A stretch of 51,963 nucleotides of DNA from Roseovarius lutimaris (GTDB lineage: Bacteria > Pseudomonadota > Alphaproteobacteria > Rhodobacterales > Rhodobacteraceae), in assembly GCF_900115165.1 (NCBI RefSeq), contig NZ_FOVP01000024.1:1-51963 (forward strand), in the 5' to 3' direction. The notes under the pieces were generated by a model that had not been told where the DNA came from, made no database searches, and was given only the letters and a program-made list of their open reading frames with translations. Each line of letters opens with the position of its first letter. Within the stretch, counting starts at the first letter, position 1. The position numbers and the translations under genes are program-made. This document shows, one piece after another, positions 17,082-25,287 of this stretch.

Positions 17082-17318
17082 ATGTCCCACACCCCCCATG
17101 AGCTTCACGAAGAATTCCCGGAACTTTCCAGTAAAATCACTGAAATGAAGCAAAGTGATCCGCATTTTGGCAAGCTTGCCGATGAGTATCATGAGGTCAA
17201 CCGGGCCGTACACCGCGCCGAAACGCTGGTGGAGCCGATGGAGGAGTTGGCCGAGGTTGAAATGCGAAAAAAACGGGCGGCGCTGAAGGATGAGCTTTAT
17301 CAGATGCTAACCGCCTAG
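17082..17318 (+). CDS. YdcH-like small protein (DUF465)
   Basis: A 78-residue, highly charged helical protein matching the DUF465/YdcH family: HELHEEFPELSSKITEMKQS then DPHFGKLADEYHEVNRAVHR and KKRAALKDELYQML. The family is widespread, cytoplasmic, and of unknown function; the sequence predicts a helical hairpin. ATG 17082 follows ACGAGGAG at good spacing; the frame stays open upstream into repeat DNA but without homology. A terminator follows at 17362. Confidence 0.9.
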   Translation: MSHTPHELHEEFPELSSKITEMKQSDPHFGKLADEYHEVNRAVHRAETLVEPMEELAEVEMRKKRAALKDELYQMLTA

Positions 17319-17361
17319 GGCCCTTATCCAAAGATCGCTCCGAGAGAGTAGGGTGACCATG

Positions 17362-17402
17362 AAGCCCCGCGCGCCTGATCGGATTGGCGTGCGGGGCTTT
17401 TT
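17362..17402 (+). terminator. rho-independent terminator
   Basis: AAGCCCCGCGCG and CGTGCGGGGCTT form a 12-bp stem with one G-U pair, followed by TTTTTG. It lies 44 nt after the DUF465 stop. Confidence 0.85.
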
Positions 17403-17480
17403 GACATCAGGGCGGTGGCCGAACGCGGTCGGCAAACCTTGAGGGGGGGGCATGGCCGCGCCACATCCGCATGCATTTAT

Positions 17481-17525
17481 CCCTTGACCAATGGGGCGAC
17501 AAGGACGATCCCCATTGGTCAAGGG
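17481..17525 (+). promoter_or_regulatory. perfect 16-bp inverted repeat before the VOC gene
   Basis: CCCTTGACCAATGGGG (17481-17496) and CCCCATTGGTCAAGGG (17510-17525) are perfect complements around a 13-nt loop. The right arm ends just before the GGAAGGGGAC ribosome-binding region of the gene at 17538. No T-run follows, so it is not a simple terminator. It may be a translational control hairpin or a large DNA operator. Confidence 0.65.
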
Positions 17526-17537
17526 AAGGGGACGGAT

Positions 17538-18146
17538 ATGAAGCTTGATCATCTGGCTGTGGCGGCAGAGAGCCTTGAGGCGGGGCGTGACTGGGTTGAA
17601 GAGCATCTTGGGGTGCGCTTGCAGCCCGGTGGGTATCACGCGCATTTTGGCACCCACAATCTTTTGCTGGGGCTTGAGGACGGGCTTTATCTTGAGGTGA
17701 TCGCGATTGATCCGGGCGCCGAGGCCCCGGCCTATCCGCGCTGGTTTGATCTTGATCGTTTTGAGGGTGCGCCACGTCTGAACACCTGGATTTGTCAGGT
17801 GGAGGATCTGGCGGATCTGGTGGCGCGATACCCGGAGGCCGGGCGACCTGTGCCGCTCAGCCGGGGGGATCTGCGCTGGCAGATGGCGGTGCCCGAGGAT
17901 GGGGTCCTGCCCTATGACAACATGTTTCCGGCGGTGATCGAATGGCAGGGGAACACGCACCCAAGTGCGCGGCTGGCCCCCTCGGGCGCGCGATTGGAAC
18001 GTTTGGTGGTCTGTCATCCAGAGGCCGGGGCGCTTGAGGCGGCGCTTGCCCCGGTGCTGGATGATGCGCGGGTCGTGTTTGAAAGCGGTGCGGCGGGTCT
18101 GCGCGCCGAGTTCGCCACGCCGAGCGGGCCTCGGGCCCTGGGATGA
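17538..18146 (+). CDS. VOC-family protein (glyoxalase-like domain)
   Basis: A 202-residue protein starting MKLDHLAVAAESLEAGRDWV, the glyoxalase/dioxygenase (VOC) pattern with a metal-ligand His5. It continues with FGTHNLLLGLEDGLYLEVIA, where Glu in YLEV is a probable second ligand. It fits the Glyoxalase_3-like subfamily. The reaction is unknown. ATG 17538 follows AAGGGGAC and is directly downstream of a perfect hairpin. The stop overlaps the GNAT gene by ATGA at 18143, so the two are translated together. Confidence 0.85.
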   Translation: MKLDHLAVAAESLEAGRDWVEEHLGVRLQPGGYHAHFGTHNLLLGLEDGLYLEVIAIDPGAEAPAYPRWFDLDRFEGAPRLNTWICQVEDLADLVARYPEAGRPVPLSRGDLRWQMAVPEDGVLPYDNMFPAVIEWQGNTHPSARLAPSGARLERLVVCHPEAGALEAALAPVLDDARVVFESGAAGLRAEFATPSGPRALG

Positions 18147-18622
18147 TCATCCGCCCCGCCGGGCCGGGCGATATTGCGGCGATCCTTGCGATCTGGAACC
18201 CGTTGATCCGCGAGACAACGGTCACCTTTACCACGCTCGAAAAAACGCCCCAGGCCCTGGCCGAGGATATCGCGGCCCGCGGCGCGGCGTTTCTGGTGAT
18301 GGAGGAGGCCGACGCTGTTCTGGGCTTTGCGACCTACGGCGCCTTTCGCTCAGGGCCGGGCTATGCCCGCACGGCCGAGCATACGGTCATTCTAGCGCCG
18401 GCAGCGCAAGGTCGGGGCGTGGGCCGGGCCCTGATGGCGCGCCTTGAAGACGTGGCGCACGCGCAGGGAATTCATGCACTGGTGGCCGGGGTCAGCGGCG
18501 AGAACGCGGACGCGATTGCCTTTCACACCGCAATCGGGTTTCAGCACGTGGCGCATATGCCCGAGGTCGGGCGCAAGTTCGGGCGCTGGATCGACCTTGT
18601 GCTTTTGCAGAAACTTCTGTGA
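18143..18622 (+). CDS. GNAT N-acetyltransferase (phosphinothricin acetyltransferase-like)
   Basis: A 159-residue acetyl-CoA-dependent transferase. It starts MIIRPAGPGDIAAILAIWNP and contains RETTVTFTT, the acetyl-CoA loop QGRGVGRALM, and NADAIAFHTAIGFQHVAHM near the end, all typical of the Pat/YncA group. Members acetylate phosphinothricin, methionine sulfoximine or related amino acids. Coupled by ATGA to the VOC gene; that pairing may hint at detoxification. Cytoplasmic. Confidence 0.88.
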   Translation: MIIRPAGPGDIAAILAIWNPLIRETTVTFTTLEKTPQALAEDIAARGAAFLVMEEADAVLGFATYGAFRSGPGYARTAEHTVILAPAAQGRGVGRALMARLEDVAHAQGIHALVAGVSGENADAIAFHTAIGFQHVAHMPEVGRKFGRWIDLVLLQKLL

Positions 18623-18665
18623 ATGCGGCGCTGACAAGCCTCTGGAAAGCCGATAGTCTGACGCC

Positions 18666-19376
18666 ATGTCGATCTGGACCCGCATCACCGAGGCCCTGGC
18701 GGCCCTTGCCAGCGGCGAGGGTCTGAGTGCGGTTTTTGACCGTCTGCGCACTGCGCCGGAACGCAGCGTCGGGTTTACGATTGCGGTGATTGCACTTTCG
18801 GCCAAGATGGCCAAGGCCGATGGTCTGGTGACCCGCGACGAGGTAACGGCATTTCGCGAGGTGTTTCAGATCGCGACCGAGGATGAGGCGGACGCCGCGC
18901 GGGTGTTCAATCTTGCCCGTCAGGATGTCGCCGGGTTTGAAGAGTATGCCGCGCGTATCCAGCGGATGTTCGAGGGCGAACCGGGCACGCTTTGTGTTCT
19001 GCTCGAGGGGCTGTTTTACATCGCTATGGCCGATGGGGTGTATCACCCCAAGGAAGATGCGTTCCTGACGCGGGTGGCGGCGATTTTCGGCGTCAAGGAC
19101 AGGGATTTTCGCGCGCTTCGGGCGCGCTTCGTGCCCGAGGCCCGGCCCGATCCCTATTCGATACTGGGGGTCAGCGAGGATACGCCGCTGGATGAGGTTC
19201 GCAAGGTTTGGCGCCAGATGGTGCGTGACAACCACCCCGACAAAATAATGGCGCGCGGGGTGCCGCAAGAGGCGGTCAAGCTTGCGGAAAAGCGGCTTGT
19301 TTATATCAACCGCGCCTGGGAAGAGATCCAGAACGAACGTGGCAAAGGGGGCGTAGATGCGGATCGCCACCTATAA
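18666..19376 (+). CDS. TerB-DnaJ co-chaperone (DjlA-like)
   Basis: A 236-residue protein with a TerB-like helical domain (about 30-150, with AKMAKADGLVTRDEV and IAMADGVYHPKEDAFL) and a C-terminal J domain (about 162-230) carrying the HPD motif at residues 190-192. There is no N-terminal membrane segment, unlike E. coli DjlA. It should stimulate DnaK ATPase through the J domain. It overlaps the next gene by 20 nt. Confidence 0.9.
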   Translation: MSIWTRITEALAALASGEGLSAVFDRLRTAPERSVGFTIAVIALSAKMAKADGLVTRDEVTAFREVFQIATEDEADAARVFNLARQDVAGFEEYAARIQRMFEGEPGTLCVLLEGLFYIAMADGVYHPKEDAFLTRVAAIFGVKDRDFRALRARFVPEARPDPYSILGVSEDTPLDEVRKVWRQMVRDNHPDKIMARGVPQEAVKLAEKRLVYINRAWEEIQNERGKGGVDADRHL

Positions 19377-20388
19377 CGTGGAATGGTTCAACGCGCTTTT
19401 TGATGATGAGGGGCATCTTCTGGATGATGACAATTGGTCGGCGCGCTATAATGTGACGCGCGCCGATCAATTGGCGGCGATTGGCATCGTCATGACCGCC
19501 CTGGATGCCGATGCGGTGATGGTGATTGAGGCCCCGGATCATAACGGGCGGCGCACCACGGTGACCGCGCTTGAGACTTTCGCGCGCGCCATGAAGCTGC
19601 GGGCGCGCAAGGTGCTGGTTGGCTTCACCAATGACACCCAGCAGGAAATTGCCCTGATGTATGACCCGGATGTCATCGCGGCAGAGCATGACCCGGAAGG
19701 CGAGCTAATTGGTCGCAAGGACAGCACCACCGCCCCGCGGTTTGACGGGGTGTTCAAGATTGATCTTGATATTGACGACACTGCCGATCAGGTGCGCTTT
19801 TCCAAACCCCCGCTTGAAATGGCGATCACCACCGCCACCGGCCAGAGGCTGCGCATGATCGGCGTGCATCTCAAATCCAAGGCGCCGCATGGCGCGAAGG
19901 GGCGCGACGAGGCGATGCGCATGTCGATTGCCAATCGCCGCAAGCAATTGGCCCAGGCGGTCTGGTTGCGCCAGCGGATCGAGGAAACCCTTGCGCGGGG
20001 CGACTCGCTGATTGTGTTGGGTGATCTCAATGATGGTCCCGGACTTGACGAATACGAGCATCTTTTTGGCCGCTCGTCGGTCGAGATCATCATGGGCGAG
20101 GGCGGCGAAACCGGGGTGATGCTGCATGATCCGCATGCTCGCAGTGCCCTGACCCTGCGGATCGGCGAGGTGCATAGCACGTCGCGGTTCTACCTGACCC
20201 ATGAAAAGCGGTATTTGCAGGCGTTGCTGGATTACATCCTGATTTCGCCTGACCTCATGGCGCGCGGGCCGACCTGGCGGATATGGCATCCGTTCGATGA
20301 TCCCGAATGCTGGCAGATGCCCGATCTGTGCAATGCGCTTTTGACGGCGTCGGATCATTTTCCGGTGACGCTGGATATTGACCTGTGA
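19357..20388 (+). CDS. endonuclease/exonuclease/phosphatase (EEP) family protein
   Basis: A 343-residue EEP-fold hydrolase. Motifs in order: RIATYNVEWFNAL (Asn), VMVIEAPDH (Glu), IGVHLKSKAPHG (His), VLGDLNDGPG (Asp, Asn), LDYILIS and ASDHFPV (Asp-His). It has no signal peptide. These enzymes cleave phosphodiesters in nucleic acids, lipids or inositol phosphates; the substrate is unknown. The ATG at 19357 lies inside the DjlA-like gene, giving a 20-nt overlap. Confidence 0.88.
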   Translation: MRIATYNVEWFNALFDDEGHLLDDDNWSARYNVTRADQLAAIGIVMTALDADAVMVIEAPDHNGRRTTVTALETFARAMKLRARKVLVGFTNDTQQEIALMYDPDVIAAEHDPEGELIGRKDSTTAPRFDGVFKIDLDIDDTADQVRFSKPPLEMAITTATGQRLRMIGVHLKSKAPHGAKGRDEAMRMSIANRRKQLAQAVWLRQRIEETLARGDSLIVLGDLNDGPGLDEYEHLFGRSSVEIIMGEGGETGVMLHDPHARSALTLRIGEVHSTSRFYLTHEKRYLQALLDYILISPDLMARGPTWRIWHPFDDPECWQMPDLCNALLTASDHFPVTLDIDL

Positions 20389-20419
20389 TCTTAAAACCCC
20401 GGAGGTGAGTGCCTATATC

Positions 20420-20797
20420 ATGGCTATGAAACAGATACGCCCGCTTGTTACCGCCCTGTTTGTCACGTCATTTGGCGCGCTGCCGCTTTCCGCGCAGGAG
20501 GTGGAAGAAGAGCAGGGCAGATCGCTTATGGAAGAGGGCGCGCGTCTGTTCCTTGAGGGGATTCAGCGTGAAATGGGTCCGGCCCTTGAGGATCTGCGTG
20601 GCATGACCGAAGAGATGGAACCGGCCCTGCGCCAGTTTGTCGAGGAAATGGGCCCGGCCCTGAGCGAATTGATGGGCAAGGTCGGCGATCTGAGTGCCTA
20701 TCACGCGCCTGAGGTTCTGCCCAATGGCGATATCATCATCCGCCGCAAGACCCCGCAAGAGATCGACCCGGTCCCCGAGGGTGAGATAGAGCTTTAG
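20420..20797 (+). CDS. small secreted hypothetical protein
   Basis: A 125-residue protein with an N-terminal signal peptide (about residues 1-25, ending PLSAQ) and an acidic, helical body rich in E, M and L, including near-repeats EMGPALEDL and EMGPALSEL. A short tail reads PNGDIIIRRKTPQEIDP. Homologues are known in Rhodobacterales, sometimes labelled AAA+ ATPase, but no Walker motif is present, so that label would be wrong. GGAGGTGAG precedes ATG 20420; ATG 20426 is an alternative. Its 3' end overlaps the convergent ppx gene by 4 nt. Confidence 0.75.
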   Translation: MAMKQIRPLVTALFVTSFGALPLSAQEVEEEQGRSLMEEGARLFLEGIQREMGPALEDLRGMTEEMEPALRQFVEEMGPALSELMGKVGDLSAYHAPEVLPNGDIIIRRKTPQEIDPVPEGEIEL

Positions 20798-22338
20798 CGT
20801 TGCGTCTTGACCACGGCGGTTGCCGACAAGGAGGCCGCCAACGAGTCAAATCGTGCGCGCGCCACTTCGCCAAACAGCGGGGCCGCCTCGGGTGAAAGGC
20901 GCAATTCCAGAAGTTTTTTCTTGGGAAACCAGCGGATTTCGCCAAGCTTCGCATTCTTTTTGAGCCAGAGCATGGCGGCGAACCGCATCGCCTTGCCAAG
21001 CACCTCGGCCTCTTGGCGATCGCGCTCGGAAAGCAGCGGGTCGAGGTCGGCAAAACGGCTTCCGTCGCGTTTGTTGGAATAGCGATGCAAGAGCGCCAGC
21101 CCCATGTAAACCCGTTCGGAATGTTTCAGCCCGCCAAGATTGGCACGGGTGGCGTTGTCAAAACAAAGCTCGGCGCGGTAATCGGGATGCGCGCGCCAGC
21201 TTACGTCATGCAAGAGACAGGCGGCGCGAATGAGCCGACGACGCTCTGACGGGGAAGATTTGAACAGCGGCTGGATGAAATGATAGATCACCTTGCCGAA
21301 CCCCGGCACGCGGGCGTCTTTATGTTCGGCAAAGCGGCAGGCCTCGATCAGGGGATCGCGGTCGCGCAACTGCTGGGGCATCTGTTCGTAAAGCATGCCC
21401 TCGCGAATGCCATAGCTTGACACCGCGATATCGCGCGGGCGAAAGGTCTTTAGGATTTCGTGCAGCACCTCGGCGGCATGCGGCACAAGCGACATCCGCG
21501 CCGATGACACGCCCGATTGCGCGCGCAGGGTGTCAAGATCATGATCGGCGATATATTTGATCGTTTCGCGCACGGCGGCCGGCGTCATGCGGTATTCGTG
21601 CAGCACATGCAGCGGATATTTGCGCCGTGCCATGTCGATCTTGGCAATCGCCCGCCAGGAGCCGCCCACCAGGAAAAGTCGGTTTCGCTGTTCGCCAAGC
21701 TCGGCCTGCATCGCGGTAAGGGTGTCTTTGATATGCGCCTTGCGGGCCTTTTTGCCGCCCTTGATATCGCGAAGTTTCAGTGGCCCAAGCGGCGATGAGA
21801 CCCGTGCGCCAACCGTGCCCGCGTCAATCTCGGCCAGCTCCATCGACGAGCCGCCAATGTCGCAGACAAGCCCGTAAGCGCCCGGCCAGCCCAAGAGCAC
21901 ACCCTGCGCCGAAAGCCGGGCCTCTTCGCGCCCGTCGATCACCCAGAGTTTGAGGCCGGTCGCGGCCAGCACCTCGGCGCAGAATTCGGCGCCATCCTCG
22001 GCATCGCGCACCGCGGCGGTGGCAACGGTGACAAGCGGGCCGGTGCCCATGCCCTCGGCCAAGAGCTGAAACCGTTTGAGGGCCTCAAGCGCGCGCACGC
22101 GCCCCTGCGGATTTAGACGCCCGGTATCGGCCATGCCGGCGCCAAGCGCACACATGATTTTCTCGTTGTAGAAATAGGCAGGGCTGCGCGCCGCGCCATC
22201 AAACACCACAAGGCGGACCGAGTTCGACCCCACATCAACCACGCCAACCCGCGCCAGCGCGCGCGCCGAGGGTTTGTCAAACAACGGCCGACCAAATGGG
22301 CCGCCGTCAAGTTCCAAAGGATCGTTATTGCGGTCCAT
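20794..22338 (-). CDS. ppx: exopolyphosphatase (Ppx/GppA family)
   Basis: A 514-residue Ppx/GppA phosphatase of the ASKHA fold. N-terminal phosphate loop VGVVDVGSNSVRLVVFDG, the second LVCDIGGSSMELAEI motif, and a C-terminal HD-like helical domain (SERRRLIRAACLLHDVSW). It hydrolyses terminal phosphate from polyphosphate or pppGpp. Start at ATG 22338 (MDRNNDPLEL); an upstream ATG at 22392 overlaps ppk1 and adds unconserved residues. It lies 50 nt after ppk1, so synthesis and degradation of polyphosphate are co-transcribed. Confidence 0.92.
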   Translation of the reverse strand: MDRNNDPLELDGGPFGRPLFDKPSARALARVGVVDVGSNSVRLVVFDGAARSPAYFYNEKIMCALGAGMADTGRLNPQGRVRALEALKRFQLLAEGMGTGPLVTVATAAVRDAEDGAEFCAEVLAATGLKLWVIDGREEARLSAQGVLLGWPGAYGLVCDIGGSSMELAEIDAGTVGARVSSPLGPLKLRDIKGGKKARKAHIKDTLTAMQAELGEQRNRLFLVGGSWRAIAKIDMARRKYPLHVLHEYRMTPAAVRETIKYIADHDLDTLRAQSGVSSARMSLVPHAAEVLHEILKTFRPRDIAVSSYGIREGMLYEQMPQQLRDRDPLIEACRFAEHKDARVPGFGKVIYHFIQPLFKSSPSERRRLIRAACLLHDVSWRAHPDYRAELCFDNATRANLGGLKHSERVYMGLALLHRYSNKRDGSRFADLDPLLSERDRQEAEVLGKAMRFAAMLWLKKNAKLGEIRWFPKKKLLELRLSPEAAPLFGEVARARFDSLAASLSATAVVKTQR

Positions 22339-22388
22339 CTTCGCCCCGTTGTGGTGCCTTCCCTCTATGCGACAGGGGGGCCTCTTGG

Positions 22389-24563
22389 TCAATCATCCGT
22401 ATGGGTCAGCTTGGGCACATCCGACGCCCCCGCCGATCCGCGCCCCGAAAGCGACGGGTTTTCCATGAAAAAGCGGTGACAGTTAAAGGCGAACTCGCCC
22501 TCGGGTTTGACGGTGCGTGAAAAACTTCCATCGGGCGCCATGACCCAGCTTTGGGCGACATCGGCCATATTGGCGGCCATCACTTGGGCGACGATCTGCG
22601 CCTTGACGGTTGGGTTTTCGATCTCGACCAGGGTTTCGACCCGGCGCACGAGGTTGCGCCCCATCCAGTCGGCCGAGCTTATGTAGACCCGCGCCTTTTT
22701 CGACGGCAGGCCATGGCCATTGCCGAAACAGACGATGCGGGAATGTTCCAGAAAGCGCCCGATGATGGATTTCACGCGGATGTTTTCCGACAGCCCCTTG
22801 ATGCCAGGGCGCAAGCCACAGATGCCGCGCACCACAAGGTTGATCTGCACGCCGGCCTGCGAGGCGGTGTAAAGCGCGTCGATCACATCCGGGTCGATCA
22901 GCGCGTTCATCTTGGCCCAGATTGCCCCAGGCTTGCCTTGGGCGACATATCCGGCCTCGGCGGCGATCATCTCAAGCAGGCGGGATTTGAGGGTGATCGG
23001 CGAAATCGCGAGGTTTTCAAGGCTGTCGGGTTGCGCATATCCCGAGAGATAGTTGAGCACCTTGGTGGCGTCGCGCCCCAGGGTGACATCGCAGGTAAAG
23101 AACGACAGATCGGTGTAGATCTTGGCCGTGATCGGATGGTAATTGCCGGTGCCGAAATGGGTGTAGGTCACCAGATTCTCGCCCTCGCGGCGCACCACGA
23201 TCGAGATCTTGGCGTGGGTTTTGAGGTCGAGAAAGCCATAGACCACATGCGCGCCGGCCCGTTCAAGGCGCCGCGACTGGCGGATATTGGCGGCCTCGTC
23301 AAACCGCGCCTTTAGCTCGACCAGGGCGGTGACCGATTTGCCATCTTCGGCGGCCTCGCAGAGGGCTTCAACAATCGGCGAATTGCGCGAGGTGCGATAA
23401 AGCGTCTGCTTGATCGCCACCACATCCGGGTCGCGCGCGGCCTGCGCGAGAAAGCGCACCACCATGTCAAAGGTTTCATAGGGGTGATGCAGCAGCATGT
23501 CCTTTTGGCGGATCGCGGCGAACATATCGCCGTCGTGATCCTGTACGCGTTCGGGCACGCGCGGGGTGAAGGGGGGCCATAACAGATCGGCGCGCGCCTC
23601 AAGCACCAACTCCTTGAGGTCTGCAAGCCCGATCATGCCGTTCACTTCGACCACCTCATCAGGGGTGACGTGCAATTCTTCCATGATCACATTGCGCAGC
23701 GCATCGGGGGCCTCGGCGGAAATTTTCAGGCGCACCACCTCACCACGGCGCCGCCGTTTGAGGGCAACCTCGAATTCGCGCACAAGATCCTCGGCTTCTT
23801 CCTCGACCTCAAGATCGCTGTCGCGCAGCACGCGAAACGCGCAATGGCCCTTGTATTTATAGCCCGGAAACAGGCTGTGCAGATGCAACAGCAACAGCTC
23901 TTCCAGAGGCAGTACGCGAAACGTGCCCTCGGGGGCGGGGAGGGTGACAAAGCGGTCAATCTGCTGCGGGATCGGCAAGAGCGCCTGAAGCGGGCGCTTG
24001 TCCGATTTGCGCTCCATCTGGAGGGCGAGGGAATAGCCAAGGTTGGGGATAAAGGGAAACGGGTGCGCCGGGTCGATGGCCAGCGGCGACAGCACCGGGA
24101 ACACCCTGTGCAAAAACACATCCGCCAGAAATACCTTGTCATCCTCTGTCAGGCTTGCATTGTCGAGGATCGAAATCTGTTCCTGTTCCATCTCCTGGCG
24201 CAGGGTTTCATAGGTGTTCTGTTGCGCATCCAGGAGGTTGCGGGCGTCTTCGTTGATCAGCACAAGCTGTTCGGCGGGGGTAAGCCCGTCGGCGGCCGGG
24301 GTCACATTGCCGGCCTGCGCCAGTTCGCGAAGGCCCGCGACGCGGACGTTGTAGAATTCGTCCAGGTTGGTGGCCGAAATCGACAGGAAACGCAGCCGCT
24401 CCAGCAAAGGCACGCGCGGATTCTTGGCCTCTTCGAGTACGCGCCAGTTAAAGCCAAGCCAGCTTAGCTCGCGGTTATAAAACCGTCCCGGTCCGGTGAT
24501 GTCCAGATCTGGAAAGTCAACCGGCTCGGGCATAGGAGACTTGAGGAAATCAGCGTTTGTCAT
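22389..24563 (-). CDS. ppk1: polyphosphate kinase 1
   Basis: A 724-residue PPK1 that makes polyphosphate from ATP reversibly. The N domain has RFYNRELSWLGFNWRVLEEA. The phospholipase-D-like catalytic half has THAKISIVVRRE, which carries the phospho-accepting His, and RVYISSADWMGRNL. The start ATG 24563 (MTNADFLKS) was preferred because an in-frame extension to 24791 is arginine/proline-rich antisense of hda. Operon order is AI-2E permease, Hda-like, ppk1, ppx. Confidence 0.95.
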   Translation of the reverse strand: MTNADFLKSPMPEPVDFPDLDITGPGRFYNRELSWLGFNWRVLEEAKNPRVPLLERLRFLSISATNLDEFYNVRVAGLRELAQAGNVTPAADGLTPAEQLVLINEDARNLLDAQQNTYETLRQEMEQEQISILDNASLTEDDKVFLADVFLHRVFPVLSPLAIDPAHPFPFIPNLGYSLALQMERKSDKRPLQALLPIPQQIDRFVTLPAPEGTFRVLPLEELLLLHLHSLFPGYKYKGHCAFRVLRDSDLEVEEEAEDLVREFEVALKRRRRGEVVRLKISAEAPDALRNVIMEELHVTPDEVVEVNGMIGLADLKELVLEARADLLWPPFTPRVPERVQDHDGDMFAAIRQKDMLLHHPYETFDMVVRFLAQAARDPDVVAIKQTLYRTSRNSPIVEALCEAAEDGKSVTALVELKARFDEAANIRQSRRLERAGAHVVYGFLDLKTHAKISIVVRREGENLVTYTHFGTGNYHPITAKIYTDLSFFTCDVTLGRDATKVLNYLSGYAQPDSLENLAISPITLKSRLLEMIAAEAGYVAQGKPGAIWAKMNALIDPDVIDALYTASQAGVQINLVVRGICGLRPGIKGLSENIRVKSIIGRFLEHSRIVCFGNGHGLPSKKARVYISSADWMGRNLVRRVETLVEIENPTVKAQIVAQVMAANMADVAQSWVMAPDGSFSRTVKPEGEFAFNCHRFFMENPSLSGRGSAGASDVPKLTHTDD

Positions 24564-24612
24564 AGCGACCTTATGGCGTTGCGGTGTAACGGCGGGGTGA
24601 CGCAGGGTGCCG

Positions 24613-25287
24613 CTATTCGGCCATATTGTCCAGCACCTTCGCCGCCATGGCGCGGGTGATCGGGCGCCCCTCTGACAGGGCGGTTGCGTCAAGTGCAGCC
24701 ACCACACTGCGGGCCGCGTCAAACGAGCGGTCCATGCGCCGCGCAAGGTAGGGCAGGATCTCGGGGTTAGGCGAGAGTTGCCGGTCGGCAAACAGCTTCA
24801 TCAACAGCGCCGCCAGAAGCGTATCATCCGGCGCGCGCAGATGCGCCAGTGTCGTGGCCTGCATCCGGCTTGCCAGATCGGGCAGGGTGAGGGACCAGAA
24901 ATTCGGCGCGTTTCGCGCCGTGAGCAAGAGCGAATGCCCCTCGGCGAGGGTCAGGTTATGGAGATGAAACAGCGCCTCTTCGCCCGCTTGGTCGCCCGCG
25001 ATGTCATCGGCGTCCTCAACCGCGACCGGGCCGGTGGCGAGCCCTGCGATATCGGCCATTGCAAGGTCAGTGGCGGCGATGATCGTGGCGCCGCTCAGTG
25101 TGGCCCAGACATGGGTCAGGTGGGTTTTACCGGCCCCCGGCGGCCCCACCAGAACCAGCTTGCGCGAGGGCCAGCCCTGCCAGTCTTCGATCATCGCCAC
25201 GGCCTGGGCATTGGCCGGTGCGACATAGAAATCATTCCGGCCCAGGGCGGCGCGCACGGGCAGATCAAAGCTAAGCTGTTCGCCCAT
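24613..25287 (-). CDS. DnaA-related regulatory ATPase (Hda/HdaA-like)
   Basis: A 224-residue protein with the short Hda layout: N-terminal clamp-binding QLSFDLP, Walker A VGPPGAGKTHL, a Walker B-like AVEDADDI, and an AAA+ lid to the C-terminus. It lacks DnaA domain IV, so it does not bind origin boxes. With the sliding clamp it stimulates ATP hydrolysis by DnaA and so limits re-initiation. The stop of the AI-2E gene overlaps its start at 25287. It is followed by ppk1 after 49 nt. Confidence 0.9.
   Translation of the reverse strand: MGEQLSFDLPVRAALGRNDFYVAPANAQAVAMIEDWQGWPSRKLVLVGPPGAGKTHLTHVWATLSGATIIAATDLAMADIAGLATGPVAVEDADDIAGDQAGEEALFHLHNLTLAEGHSLLLTARNAPNFWSLTLPDLASRMQATTLAHLRAPDDTLLAALLMKLFADRQLSPNPEILPYLARRMDRSFDAARSVVAALDATALSEGRPITRAMAAKVLDNMAE

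Noticed and set aside
20420..20797. AAA+ ATPase for the small secreted protein
   Set aside because: No Walker A or B motif, and it carries a signal peptide.
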